Of a stretch of DNA of 64,000 nucleotides, positions 56,601 through 64,000 are shown in pieces (positions within the stretch are counted from its first letter, which is position 1; the number at the start of each line of letters is the position of its first letter). The notes beneath the pieces are model-generated. The model made no database searches. It was given only the letters and a program-made list of their open reading frames with translations, and was not told the DNA's origin. Location of the stretch: NCBI RefSeq assembly GCF_963674565.1, contig NZ_OY771430.1, positions 5,766,001-5,830,000 of the forward strand. The letters are read 5' to 3'. Made by a program: the position numbers and the translations under genes. Source of the DNA: an uncultured Carboxylicivirga sp. GTDB lineage: Bacteria > Bacteroidota > Bacteroidia > Bacteroidales > Marinilabiliaceae.

Positions 56601-57195
56601 TTTCCCTCTAAGTGAAGGATTGTTTGATCCATCAATATGGGAAACAGGATTGTATGACGAAATGACTCAAACTTTGCAAACGGGTCAATATGGTTTTGGT
56701 GGTTGGAGATATAATAATGGTATTGATGTTTCAGCTTATAAATACTTAGTAGTTAAATTGGCATCACCTGGAGGTTGTGGCGCTTCTTTTAGGTTGTTCG
56801 ACAACAATAATTATTGGTCTGATCCGGCAAGTTATAGTCTGTCGAATGAAACACAATTGGTGGTTACTCTGGATAATATGTATAATAGCTCAAATGTGGA
56901 GATTGTACCGGATCATTTGTATATTATTGGGTTTTGGTCATACGGTAGTTGTTCCATTAAAATTGAAGAGATTTACCTGACAAATAATGATGATTTCACA
57001 AATACAGGCGTAAATGAAGGAAAAATAAACAGTTGTGACCCATTTGAAATAGTGAATGTATTTAGTTTAACGGGAGTTAAGGTGAAATCTGATGTGATCA
57101 GAAAAGAAGCATTACATGGACTTCCATTAGGAATTTATATTGTTGGGGATGAAAAAGTAATGAAAGCTCATCATTACTATCAAAAGGATAATTGA
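53620..57195 (+). CDS. GH5 - GH43 (subfamily 12-like) - Big_2 - CBM-like multidomain enzyme with T9SS-like tail
   Basis: I start at ATG 53620 (1191 residues; the TTG at 53602 adds six). A signal peptide (MKKSTFILLVFLQFFTTIQNTLA) precedes a GH5 barrel (about 25-395) with acid/base Glu201 in ELANEPIKI and nucleophile Glu308 in VTEIDW. A GH43 propeller (about 408-690) has Asp421 (PDPDV), Asp529 (YDPGLFFDD) and Glu578 (LEGSHMY). Its beta-sandwich partner (about 690-890), a Big_2 Ig-like module (about 905-985) and a carbohydrate-binding-like beta-sandwich (about 990-1120) follow. The last 65 residues (IVNVFSLTGVKVKS, LPLGIYIV) look like a shortened T9SS sorting domain. It could combine xylanase and arabinofuranosidase activity on the cell surface. 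Confidence 0.87.
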   Translation: MKKSTFILLVFLQFFTTIQNTLAWDGMATPKLHVDGRYLKDVHGNIVNLHGVAITPSPWFNGGSYGDWRWNNYDVNGCLAYNKSVMDCLTNTTDNWFLSYVRLHIDPYWSNTPGVPTTGENDISAFDFNRFKKYLDEVIVPLCNHAKSRGLYIILRPPGVCPEVIEIDGEYHHYLIQIWDYISQHSYFKNADHVMFELANEPIKIIDTNGQVGSNSQSYFDALKIFFQEIVNLVRSNGSDNILWIPGTGYQSQYKGYALNPIEGKNIGYAVHVYPGYWGGLNDYTYFQQQWDENVKPVANFAPIAVTEIDWTPDGNGSWGEGTTGVEGGSGFGANFKKIVGGSGNVSWNLLMPENLIYKGEPSNWTLAYNANPEACALPCFEWFQEYADTDYPCPDFTNVSSSDNGDGTYTNPVIFADFPDPDVIRVDDVYYMVSTTMHIFPGATILKSFDLVNWEYCSNPLKKIESTDCYNLNGCDRYGHGQWASSLKFHDGIYYLLFTTLDEGSYLLTSSDPEGSWQVQKLNATFYDPGLFFDDNGKTYVAYGIDNIKIAELDSDFNIVNGSDRVVFTYTLKQGLEGSHMYKKDGYYFIYATYGGYPAYQVALRATDIYGTYEEKLLLDDNNIHQGALIETQSGEWWTLLFYDRGALGRMPNLQPVNWVDNWPEIGVNGKGVTTYTKPNLGREYPKTFLPTNDSFRNYQLSPQWGWNHNPDDSKWSLTENPGCLRLYTASITDDLAKAKNSLTQRIFSYHHTPIPTYGTMKMNIGNMQEGDIAGLAVFQDPYAYIGVKYENGKKVLVQYNNGTIIEGQTLSTESIFLRAKVNYSTSKASFYFSIDNQTYTLFGSEMDMQFNLSVFTGNKFCLFNYATDQLGGFVDIDWFSTEQLFSEDTFYNTSFNGYSEAELTLVDLIVDGGDIELLTGTMSSFSVLAVYASGRTEDVTLSATYKNTNPELIKVINGNIIANAEGNATITVDYKGELGDPISTDFVVQSTYFPLSEGLFDPSIWETGLYDEMTQTLQTGQYGFGGWRYNNGIDVSAYKYLVVKLASPGGCGASFRLFDNNNYWSDPASYSLSNETQLVVTLDNMYNSSNVEIVPDHLYIIGFWSYGSCSIKIEEIYLTNNDDFTNTGVNEGKINSCDPFEIVNVFSLTGVKVKSDVIRKEALHGLPLGIYIVGDEKVMKAHHYYQKDN

Positions 57196-57431
57196 AGCTG
57201 TTGATATTTAGAACTAATAATAGGTTGTTTACCCAATATTCGTGAAGTTAATATAAAGGATATATTTGATAGTGAACTGTGAGAAGAATGCTAAACTGAT
57301 ATTCATTGATTTTAATGATATTGTTCAATTAACAACAAAAAGTTCATTTTATTGACTATTTCCATGGAAAAATGTTATTATTTGGTATAATAAATTACTA
57401 TCGTTGTTATATCTCAATGGCTAAGTTCTAC

Positions 57432-57469
57432 CACTTAAAGATACAATTTCGATATTATATCTTTAAGTG
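57432..57469. repeat. 12-bp perfect inverted repeat upstream of the second HTCS
   Basis: CACTTAAAGATA (57432-57443) and TATCTTTAAGTG (57458-57469) are exact reverse complements with a 14-base spacer, ending 26 bp before the HTCS start. No T-run follows, so an operator or a leader hairpin is more likely than a terminator. The rest of the 300-bp gap (57196-57495) shows only a TATATTTG octamer at 57261-57268 and no ORF. Confidence 0.55.
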
Positions 57470-57495
57470 ATAATTATTGAATTAATTCAAATCAA

Positions 57496-60400
57496 ATGAT
57501 AAAGCTGTCTGTTACGAACAAAATATTGAATAAAAAAAGATTTGCTTTTTTAGTTTTGTTTTTTATAGGTTATACTTCTTTTGCAAATATTTTATCAAGT
57601 GTTGATTTTATTAATTTAAATGAAGAGTATAACACTTCTATTAGGGAGACCTATCAAGTGTGCTCTGATGAGAATGGCTTTATTTGGATTTCTTCAAAAA
57701 TGGGTATTTTAAGGTATTCCCAAGATGATATTCGAATGTATTCTTTGCCCTATGAAACAGGTGATATAATAACTGTTTACCTTAGTTTTAGTGATGGCGA
57801 GTTATATGCATATAGTAATAACGGTCAGATATTCAGGTATAATTCCATTATGGATCGATTTGAGATAGTCGTTAACATCTCGCGTATTCTTAATAATCCG
57901 TATCTTATCATCTATAAAATGTTAATTGATCAAGAAAATACATTATGGGTGGCCAGTTCCAGTGGATTATTGTCTTATGATGAAGCAGAAGGCTTGAAAA
58001 GTATAATATCAGACACTGATATAGAATATATAGATTGGAAGGATGATACAACTTTTTTATATTGTGAAAAAGGAATTGTATATACTTTTAATCTGGAAAG
58101 CAATATCAAAAATGAGTATTGTCATTTCCCTACAGAAATAACTCCTTTTGTTTCAAGTATGTATTATAATAATGAGTCATCTGATTTATGGTTAGGAACC
58201 TTAGGTAATGGACTCTATCGTCTGAATAATATTGATTCGACAAACGTTCTAAATCGTATTTTATCTGTTCCGAATCAACCGATACTTGCCTTAGAAACAA
58301 TAAAAGACTCAATTATATTGATTGGAGTTGATGGACAGGGTGTTTGGAGTATAAATAAAAATGATGAATCAATTATCAATAAGTTCAAAGAGAATTTGGA
58401 TAATCCTAATTCATTAAAGGGAAATGGTGTATATGACATATATCGTGCTCCGAATAATTATGTTTGGGTTTGTACCTATAGTGGAGGGGCATCTTATTTT
58501 AGTATTGAAAAATCGGATATAAGAAAAATTGTACACGTCATAAATGAAGAAAATTCGTTAATAAATAATGATGTTAATTCTTTAATTGAAGATTCCAAAG
58601 GCAATTTATGGTTTGCTACAAACAATGGGATTAGTAAGTATAGTCCTGGCAAAAATAAGTGGCAATCATTTTATCATGATACCGAAGAGGCCGGACAGGT
58701 GTTTTTATCAATATGCGAAGACAACCAAGGAAGAATCTGGGCGGGTTCATATTCTTCAGGTGTTTACTTAATTGATGCAGAAACGGGTAATGAAATAGGC
58801 CATTATTGTGAAGAAAAAGATGGAGAACATTTTGCGTCTGATTTTATCTTCGATGTTATAAAAGATTCTAATGGCGATATATGGATTGGTGGAGTAAGAG
58901 GAGATTTGATTTGTTTTAAACAGGCAGAAAAAAAATTTGTTGCTTTTAAGGACGTTACTGTCAATGTTCTGTATGAATTGACCGAATCAAAATTATTAAT
59001 TGGTACAACCTATGGATTATTGTTATTTGATAAAGTATCTGGAGAATCAGAAGTATTGGTTGATGGATTTATTGTTTACGATATTTATGTAAATAAAGAT
59101 AATGTTTGGTTAGCTACTAATGGAGATGGTATTGTTACATATGATCTCACTAAAAAGAATACCAAGCTAATTAATACAGAAAATGGTTTACCCTCAAATT
59201 TTATTAACAGTATCTGGTATGCAAATGGATACTATTGGGCTGGCACAGAGCAAGGACTGTGTAGAATAAATGAAGAAGATCTTGTTGTACAAACATTCAG
59301 ATCAAATTTAAATTTAAAAAATGTGTCTTTTAATCAAAATGCTCATTTTAAAATGAAAAATGGCAACCTGATGTTTGGCACTAATAATGGAGTTTTATTG
59401 TTTAATCCAAGTCAAATAGAACCCATTAATCAGCAAGGTAGATTGTTTCTTCAGGAAATTGCTGTGTCGGGAAGATCCATAAGACAGATTGAGAAATTAA
59501 AACCTAATATTCCTATAGATAGTCTGAAATATTTGAGATTATCATATATGAGTAATACAATCGGAATTGAACTTTTACCAGTTGGAGGGACTACCTCAGG
59601 TGTGAAATATTCTTGGATGCTGGAAGGCTTAGATATTGATTGGAGTATACCTGGTAGTAATAATGTACTTTCATATTCTAATATTCCGAGTGGTGAATAT
59701 ACACTTAGAATCAGAATGTACGATAATTCAATATCCGAAATTATCAGCCAAAGAGAGATAATCATTAATATTATTCCGCCCTATTGGGAAAGATGGTGGT
59801 TTAAATTATCGATCATCTTGTTTGTGGTGGGTTTAGGCACAGTCTTCTTTCTTTACTATATTGATAGGTTAAAGAAAAGGCACTCAGAAGAAAAAATTCG
59901 GTTTTTCGCCAATACGGCTCATGATATCAGAACTACTCTTACTTTAATTAGTGGTCCTATTTCTGAATTGTCCGAAGAAGTTGGTTTAAGTAGGAAAGCA
60001 GAAAAATACCTTAAGCTTGTAAAGGAACAAACACGCAGATTATCTGATGTTGTTACCCGTTTAATGGATTTTCAAAAGGTTGATGTAGGTAAAGAAAAGC
60101 TTATTTTATCGAAGGTTGATATAGTTGATTTTATCGAATCAAGAGTTATGATGTTTGAAGCATCTGCTAAAAGAAGAAACTTAAACATTAATTATCTTAC
60201 AAACTCAAAAGAGTGTATAGTTTATATTGATCAGATTGTTGTTGAAAAGATTGTTGATAATCTTTTATCCAACGCAATTAAATATTCCTTTGAAAACACT
60301 CAAATTGATGTTTCACTTAATTGTACTCCAACTAAATGGACACTTGAAGTGAAGGATAAAGGAATAGGTATTAGTAAAAAAGCACAAAAACAACTATTTA

Positions 60401-61425
60401 AGGAATATTATCGTGGTGAAAATGCCATTAACTCTAAAATTGTAGGATCTGGAATCGGACTCTTAATGGTGAAGAACTATGTATTGCTGCATGGTGGTAA
60501 AATTTCATGTGAAAGTGAACCTAATAAAGGCTCTTTGTTTCTGGTGAGTATTCCAATTAAAGACATGAAATATAGGCAGTTAGATAAGGGGTTAGAGCGT
60601 GGTAATAATCCCGATCTGATGTTGGTAAGTGATGTTAAGTTGGAGGTACAAGAATCGAAAGATGAGAATGTACTTGAAATGAAAGTTGTAATTGTGGAGG
60701 ATAACGATTACTTAAGGCAGTTTCTGGAGTCGGTGCTGAGTGAATATTACAAAGTTTACTGTGCTGAAGATGGGGAGACAGGCTGGGCAATGATCTTGAA
60801 AAATTCTCCCGACTTGGTAGTGTCTGATATAATGATGCCGGGTATTGATGGATTTGAATTGTGTAAAAGAATAAAATCAAATTATGAAACTTCACACATA
60901 GCAGTTATTTTACTTACAGCATTGGCGGGGCAAGAACAGGAGTTGAAAGGGTTAGGTTTAGGAGCTGATGATTATTTAACTAAACCTTTTGATATACAGA
61001 TTTTAAAGCAAAGAATCGATTCCATAATTCATAACAGAGAGTTAATAAGAGATAAGGCGTTAAAAATAATCAAGCTGGATGACTCAAATGAATCGTTGTT
61101 TAAGAATGAATTGAATGATCAGTTCTTAAGAAAGATGGTTGAAACAGTTAGGGAAAATATTGGTAATTCAAACTTCTCAAAAGATGAGTTTGCTGCTAAT
61201 ATGAATGTAAGTTCTTCTTTGTTGTACAAGAAAATCAAGTCTTTAACTAATCAGTCTCCAACTGATTTTATTAAAACTATTCGTTTAGATCATTCTTTAG
61301 AGTTGATAAAAACACAAAAATATACTATAACAGAGGTCAGCGAGATGTGCGGATTCTCAAGTGTTGGTTACTTTAGTACAGTGTTCAGAAAGCATTATGG
61401 TAAATCACCAACACAGGTAATTTAG
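57496..61425 (+). CDS. Hybrid two-component system regulator (HTCS), second copy
   Basis: This 1309-residue HTCS has an N-terminal signal/anchor (FAFLVLFFIGYTSFA), propeller repeats (GFIWISSKMGILRYS, GNLWFATNNGISKYS) to about residue 640, a Y_Y_Y domain to about 765 and a transmembrane helix near 771-792. The kinase H-box is NTAHDIRTTLTL with His809; threonine replaces the usual proline. ATP-binding motifs are NAIKYS, KDKGIGIS and GSGIGLLMV. The receiver (about 1062-1175) has Asp1111 in VSDIMMP and the lysine in TKPF. An AraC-type domain ends the protein (about 1205-1305). It lies inside the xylan locus and probably senses xylo- or arabinoxylo-oligosaccharides, driving the flanking esterase, GH43 and susC genes. 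Confidence 0.95.
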   Translation: MIKLSVTNKILNKKRFAFLVLFFIGYTSFANILSSVDFINLNEEYNTSIRETYQVCSDENGFIWISSKMGILRYSQDDIRMYSLPYETGDIITVYLSFSDGELYAYSNNGQIFRYNSIMDRFEIVVNISRILNNPYLIIYKMLIDQENTLWVASSSGLLSYDEAEGLKSIISDTDIEYIDWKDDTTFLYCEKGIVYTFNLESNIKNEYCHFPTEITPFVSSMYYNNESSDLWLGTLGNGLYRLNNIDSTNVLNRILSVPNQPILALETIKDSIILIGVDGQGVWSINKNDESIINKFKENLDNPNSLKGNGVYDIYRAPNNYVWVCTYSGGASYFSIEKSDIRKIVHVINEENSLINNDVNSLIEDSKGNLWFATNNGISKYSPGKNKWQSFYHDTEEAGQVFLSICEDNQGRIWAGSYSSGVYLIDAETGNEIGHYCEEKDGEHFASDFIFDVIKDSNGDIWIGGVRGDLICFKQAEKKFVAFKDVTVNVLYELTESKLLIGTTYGLLLFDKVSGESEVLVDGFIVYDIYVNKDNVWLATNGDGIVTYDLTKKNTKLINTENGLPSNFINSIWYANGYYWAGTEQGLCRINEEDLVVQTFRSNLNLKNVSFNQNAHFKMKNGNLMFGTNNGVLLFNPSQIEPINQQGRLFLQEIAVSGRSIRQIEKLKPNIPIDSLKYLRLSYMSNTIGIELLPVGGTTSGVKYSWMLEGLDIDWSIPGSNNVLSYSNIPSGEYTLRIRMYDNSISEIISQREIIINIIPPYWERWWFKLSIILFVVGLGTVFFLYYIDRLKKRHSEEKIRFFANTAHDIRTTLTLISGPISELSEEVGLSRKAEKYLKLVKEQTRRLSDVVTRLMDFQKVDVGKEKLILSKVDIVDFIESRVMMFEASAKRRNLNINYLTNSKECIVYIDQIVVEKIVDNLLSNAIKYSFENTQIDVSLNCTPTKWTLEVKDKGIGISKKAQKQLFKEYYRGENAINSKIVGSGIGLLMVKNYVLLHGGKISCESEPNKGSLFLVSIPIKDMKYRQLDKGLERGNNPDLMLVSDVKLEVQESKDENVLEMKVVIVEDNDYLRQFLESVLSEYYKVYCAEDGETGWAMILKNSPDLVVSDIMMPGIDGFELCKRIKSNYETSHIAVILLTALAGQEQELKGLGLGADDYLTKPFDIQILKQRIDSIIHNRELIRDKALKIIKLDDSNESLFKNELNDQFLRKMVETVRENIGNSNFSKDEFAANMNVSSSLLYKKIKSLTNQSPTDFIKTIRLDHSLELIKTQKYTITEVSEMCGFSSVGYFSTVFRKHYGKSPTQVI

Positions 61426-61446
61426 AAATCTAAGAGTTTATTTAAT

Positions 61447-61482
61447 AAAAGTCGATCAATTTTTATCCTGATCGACTTTTTT
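61447..61482 (+). terminator. Intrinsic terminator after the second HTCS
   Basis: AAAAGTCGATCA (61447-61458) pairs perfectly with TGATCGACTTTT (61469-61480) and ends in a T-run. It lies 21 bp after the HTCS stop. Confidence 0.93.
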
Positions 61483-61568
61483 GTTGTTAAAAAATGTTTT
61501 GAAATGGTTACTTATGTTGTTGAAATTAGATAAAAATTAACTCTTACATTTTAGAGTACATACAGGTT

Positions 61569-61576
61569 TAGTTTTG
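61569..61576 (+). promoter_or_regulatory. Possible promoter (-7 element) for the GH43-susC unit
   Basis: TAGTTTTG matches TAnnTTTG in the 335-bp gap between the HTCS terminator and the GH43 gene; a second octamer, TATATTTG, lies at 61676-61683, nearer the start. Neither has a clear -33 partner. The rest of the gap shows no ORF. Confidence 0.35.
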
Positions 61577-61760
61577 TAAGGTATTGAAAAACAATATGTA
61601 ATAGTTGTTTTTGTATGTTGTCTATAATTAAAACTCAAATATCCATTTTTACAAGTCTTAACGATAACCGCAATCTATATTTGATAATGAAAAGATGAAC
61701 TCATTTGAGGGGGAGTGTATCCTTTAATGTGAAAATTAAGTCCGGTTATCAAATATTATT

Positions 61761-63479
61761 ATGAAGAAGAATTTTACTTTTTATATTTTAATAGATGTCT
61801 TTATTGCAATTGTTTTTTTTACCTCATGTAAATCATTTACGAAAGAAAAGATTCCCCATTTTAATGCGAACGATAAGGTAGCGCACTTTGATTATTTTAC
61901 TTATAAAGGAAATGATCGATTTTTTAATGAAAATAAGCTGCCTGGAAACGATTATTATTATAATCCCATTTTACCTGGTTGGTATTCCGATCCGAGTATT
62001 TGCACAAATGGATCTGATTTTTTTATGGTTACATCAACCTTCTCCTTTTTTCCGGGTGTTCCAATATTCCATAGTACAGATTTAGTAAACTGGAAACAGA
62101 TTGGTCATGTACTCGACAGGCCAGAACAATTACCCTTGAGCGGACAAAAAACCAGTGAGGGTATTTTTGCACCTGCCATCAGTTATAATCCACATAACCA
62201 GACGTGGTATATGATAACCACCAATATTAAAAAGGGAAATTTCTTTGTAAAAACAAAAGATCCCTTTAGTTCCTGGTCTGATCCAATATGGTTACCGAAT
62301 GTACAAGGTATTGATCCATCATTCTTTTTTGACGATGATGGAAATGCTTACATCTTAAATAATGATGTGCCGGATGGAGGTTCGACATATGAAGGTCATC
62401 GGTCAATCAGAATCATTCGTTTTGATACGGAGAAAGATGAAACCTATGGTCCAAGTGTAATGCTTGTAAATGGAGGGGTAAATCTTAACGAGAAACCCAT
62501 TTGGATTGAGGGGCCACATATCTATAAAATAAACAGAAAATACTATTTGATGTGTGCTGAAGGTGGAACTTCGATTAATCATCGCGAAGTTATTTTCAGG
62601 GCCGATTCTCCAATGGGCGAGTTTATTCCTTGGGACAGAAATCCGATTCTAACCCAACTGCATCTGGATTCAGATAGGCCAACTCCTATTACTTGTGCTG
62701 GTCATGCTGACTTAGTCAGGAAAGATAATGGTCAATGGTGGTCTGTTTTTCTAGCCTGTCGCCCCATCAATAATAAATTCGAAAATCTTGGACGTGAAAC
62801 ATTTTTATTACCGGTTAGATGGAGTGAAGATGGTTTTCCGTATATAACCAAGGATGATGAAGTTATTCCGCGAATCATTCAAATGGAAGGAGTTGTTAGG
62901 GATACAAATGTGACTTTCGGAAACTTTGAAAAAACAGATCTATTTGAGGAGACACAACTGGGAATGGAATGGATGACTTTACGTGGTCCTGCTAAAGAAC
63001 TTTATTCATTAACAGAAAATCAGGGTTTTTTAACGCTTCAGACAGTTGATGTGGCTTCCAATGAGTTGAAGGAACCTGCTTTTGTATGTCGACGCTTGCA
63101 GCATCATGAATTCGAATGTTCTACGCGAATGTACTTTCAGCCACAATCGGACAATGAAACAGCCGGGATATTAATGTATAAAGATGAAGAGCATCAATAT
63201 CAATTTGTGGTAACAAAAGTGAAAGATCGAAAACATATCCAGTTAAGGAAAGTTACCCGGGATGGTATTGATGTGTTGGGATCGAGAGAATTAAGAAGTA
63301 ATGATCAATGCTTTGATTTGAAGGTTATTTCAGATGGTACTCATTTTAGTTTTCAATATGCTTTGGGTGATTCAAAGTGGCAAACGTTAATTACAGATAT
63401 TGATGCATACTACTTATCAACCTCACAATCATTTGGATTTACAGGTACCACAATTGGGTTATATGCCACTAGTAAATAG
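61761..63479 (+). CDS. GH43 beta-xylosidase/alpha-L-arabinofuranosidase lipoprotein
   Basis: This 572-residue lipoprotein has a signal ending VFFTSC. The propeller (about 65-370) begins NPILPGWYSDPSICTNG with the base Asp77, followed by Asp185 in GIDPSFFFDD and acid Glu250 in IWIEGPHIYK. A large C-terminal beta-sandwich (about 375-572, FVCRRLQHHEFECSTRMYF, ETAGILMYKDEEHQY) is the extra module of the XynB-type two-domain GH43 enzymes, where it closes the active site. That form usually acts as exo-beta-xylosidase, sometimes with arabinofuranosidase activity. It lies between the HTCS and the next susC, so it is likely part of the xylan PUL. Confidence 0.9.
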   Translation: MKKNFTFYILIDVFIAIVFFTSCKSFTKEKIPHFNANDKVAHFDYFTYKGNDRFFNENKLPGNDYYYNPILPGWYSDPSICTNGSDFFMVTSTFSFFPGVPIFHSTDLVNWKQIGHVLDRPEQLPLSGQKTSEGIFAPAISYNPHNQTWYMITTNIKKGNFFVKTKDPFSSWSDPIWLPNVQGIDPSFFFDDDGNAYILNNDVPDGGSTYEGHRSIRIIRFDTEKDETYGPSVMLVNGGVNLNEKPIWIEGPHIYKINRKYYLMCAEGGTSINHREVIFRADSPMGEFIPWDRNPILTQLHLDSDRPTPITCAGHADLVRKDNGQWWSVFLACRPINNKFENLGRETFLLPVRWSEDGFPYITKDDEVIPRIIQMEGVVRDTNVTFGNFEKTDLFEETQLGMEWMTLRGPAKELYSLTENQGFLTLQTVDVASNELKEPAFVCRRLQHHEFECSTRMYFQPQSDNETAGILMYKDEEHQYQFVVTKVKDRKHIQLRKVTRDGIDVLGSRELRSNDQCFDLKVISDGTHFSFQYALGDSKWQTLITDIDAYYLSTSQSFGFTGTTIGLYATSK

Positions 63480-63715
63480 AATTTAAATAGTTAGAAACCA
63501 TCTTCTTAAGGTGGGATAAAATCAGAAAAGTAAATTATTAATCTAAAAAAAAGAATCTATGATTAAGAAATGTATGAATGAAATTCTACAGTCTTGCGGA
63601 ATTTTCATTCTTATTCTCGAGAAAATAAGTGATGACAAGTTCAAAGTTTCCTAGGTGAAATATTTCATTCAGAATGAATTAAAAACTCTTAAGTCATTAA
63701 AAATTTGAGAATAAA

Positions 63716-64000
63716 ATGAAAAATCCAAATAAATTATTTTGCAAGAAGCAAACCTTCTTTGAAAGATTAAGGTTGATGATGCTACGAAAAACGATGCTTC
63801 TTTTAGCTCTTGTTTTTTCTGTTTCAATATTTGCTCAAAGCACAAGGCAAATTCAGGGAACGGTCATAGATAGCGAAGGACTGCCTGTTATAGGTGCAAC
63901 AGTTATAGTAGAAGGATCGAGTGGCATTGGAAACATTACCAATGTTGATGGTGTGTTTTTTTTAGAAATACCAACAGGAGAACAAACTTTGGTTATTTCG
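63716..64000 (+). CDS. SusC-family TonB-dependent transporter, N-terminal fragment (runs off window)
   Basis: The frame opens at ATG 63716 and stays open to the window edge (95 residues). A long basic leader with a hydrophobic segment (MLLLALVFSVSIFAQ) is followed by a carboxypeptidase-regulatory-like domain (IQGTVIDSEGLPVIGATVIV, then TNVDGVFFLEIP). There is no STN domain, in contrast to the SusC at 20436-23753, which fits control by the HTCS rather than by an ECF/anti-sigma pair. It should be the importer of the xylan PUL, with a susD gene expected just after it. Confidence 0.88.
   Translation, partial: MKNPNKLFCKKQTFFERLRLMMLRKTMLLLALVFSVSIFAQSTRQIQGTVIDSEGLPVIGATVIVEGSSGIGNITNVDGVFFLEIPTGEQTLVIS

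Noticed and set aside
57496..61425. H-box with threonine in place of proline as a sign of a dead kinase
   Set aside because: His809, the ATP-binding motifs and the receiver Asp1111 are all present, and this position is known to vary in HTCS proteins.
63559..63654. 31-codon ORF just before the last susC
   Set aside because: Too short to support, no family resemblance; more likely leader sequence of the susC transcript.

Overview
The window comes from a low-GC member of the Bacteroidota. The evidence is SusC/SusD pairs, hybrid two-component (HTCS) regulators, an ECF sigma/FecR-type anti-sigma pair, many lipoprotein glycoside hydrolases, and C-terminal type IX secretion (T9SS) sorting domains. 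The T9SS tails argue against gut Bacteroides. They fit an environmental, plant-polymer-degrading lineage such as Marinilabiliales or Prolixibacteraceae; this placement is inferred. Nearly all coding capacity is polysaccharide utilisation (PUL) machinery. There is no complete tRNA, rRNA, CRISPR array or transposase.

Region 1 (1-18654, + strand) is a hemicellulose locus read in one direction: the end of a GH26 mannanase, a SASA-type acetyl esterase, a cellobiose/mannobiose 2-epimerase, a CE6-like acetyl esterase, a GH27 alpha-galactosidase, a GH9 glucanase, a BACON-GH5 endo-glucanase/xyloglucanase, a GH31 alpha-xylosidase with PA14 insert, a GH3 beta-glucosidase and an HTCS regulator. The first part matches acetylated galactoglucomannan breakdown; the GH9/GH5/GH31/GH3 set matches xyloglucan breakdown.

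Region 2 (18718-35392, - strand) is a complete ECF-sigma-controlled PUL. In transcription order it holds a double GH43, a DUF2264 protein, a GH51 arabinofuranosidase, a GH2 beta-galactosidase, the ECF sigma factor, a FecR-type anti-sigma factor, SusC with an N-terminal STN signalling domain, and SusD. The enzyme set suggests an arabinose-, galactose- and possibly glucuronate-bearing target such as type II arabinogalactan (inferred). A strong intrinsic terminator points the 'wrong' way between the anti-sigma and SusC genes and sits just after a promoter-like motif. That is the layout of a DonS-type cis-antisense small RNA.

Region 3 (35751-46094, + strand) holds three tandem paralogues of about 970-1125 residues built from LamG-like, cadherin-like beta-sandwich and beta-trefoil-like modules with T9SS tails. 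Each has its own terminator. Their function is unknown; surface glycan binding is a reasonable guess. Just after them lies what looks like the 3' end of a tRNA gene plus its terminator on the - strand, a possible integration scar.

Region 4 (46853-64000, + strand) is an arabinoxylan-type PUL: a tandem CE1 esterase, a GH43-CE6 fusion, a GH97 enzyme, a GH5-GH43 multidomain enzyme with a T9SS-like tail, a second HTCS, a GH43 beta-xylosidase/arabinofuranosidase and the start of another SusC. The surface endo-enzymes would cut xylan, the esterases would remove acetyl and feruloyl groups, the exo-enzymes would trim side chains, and the SusC/D system continuing past the window would import products.
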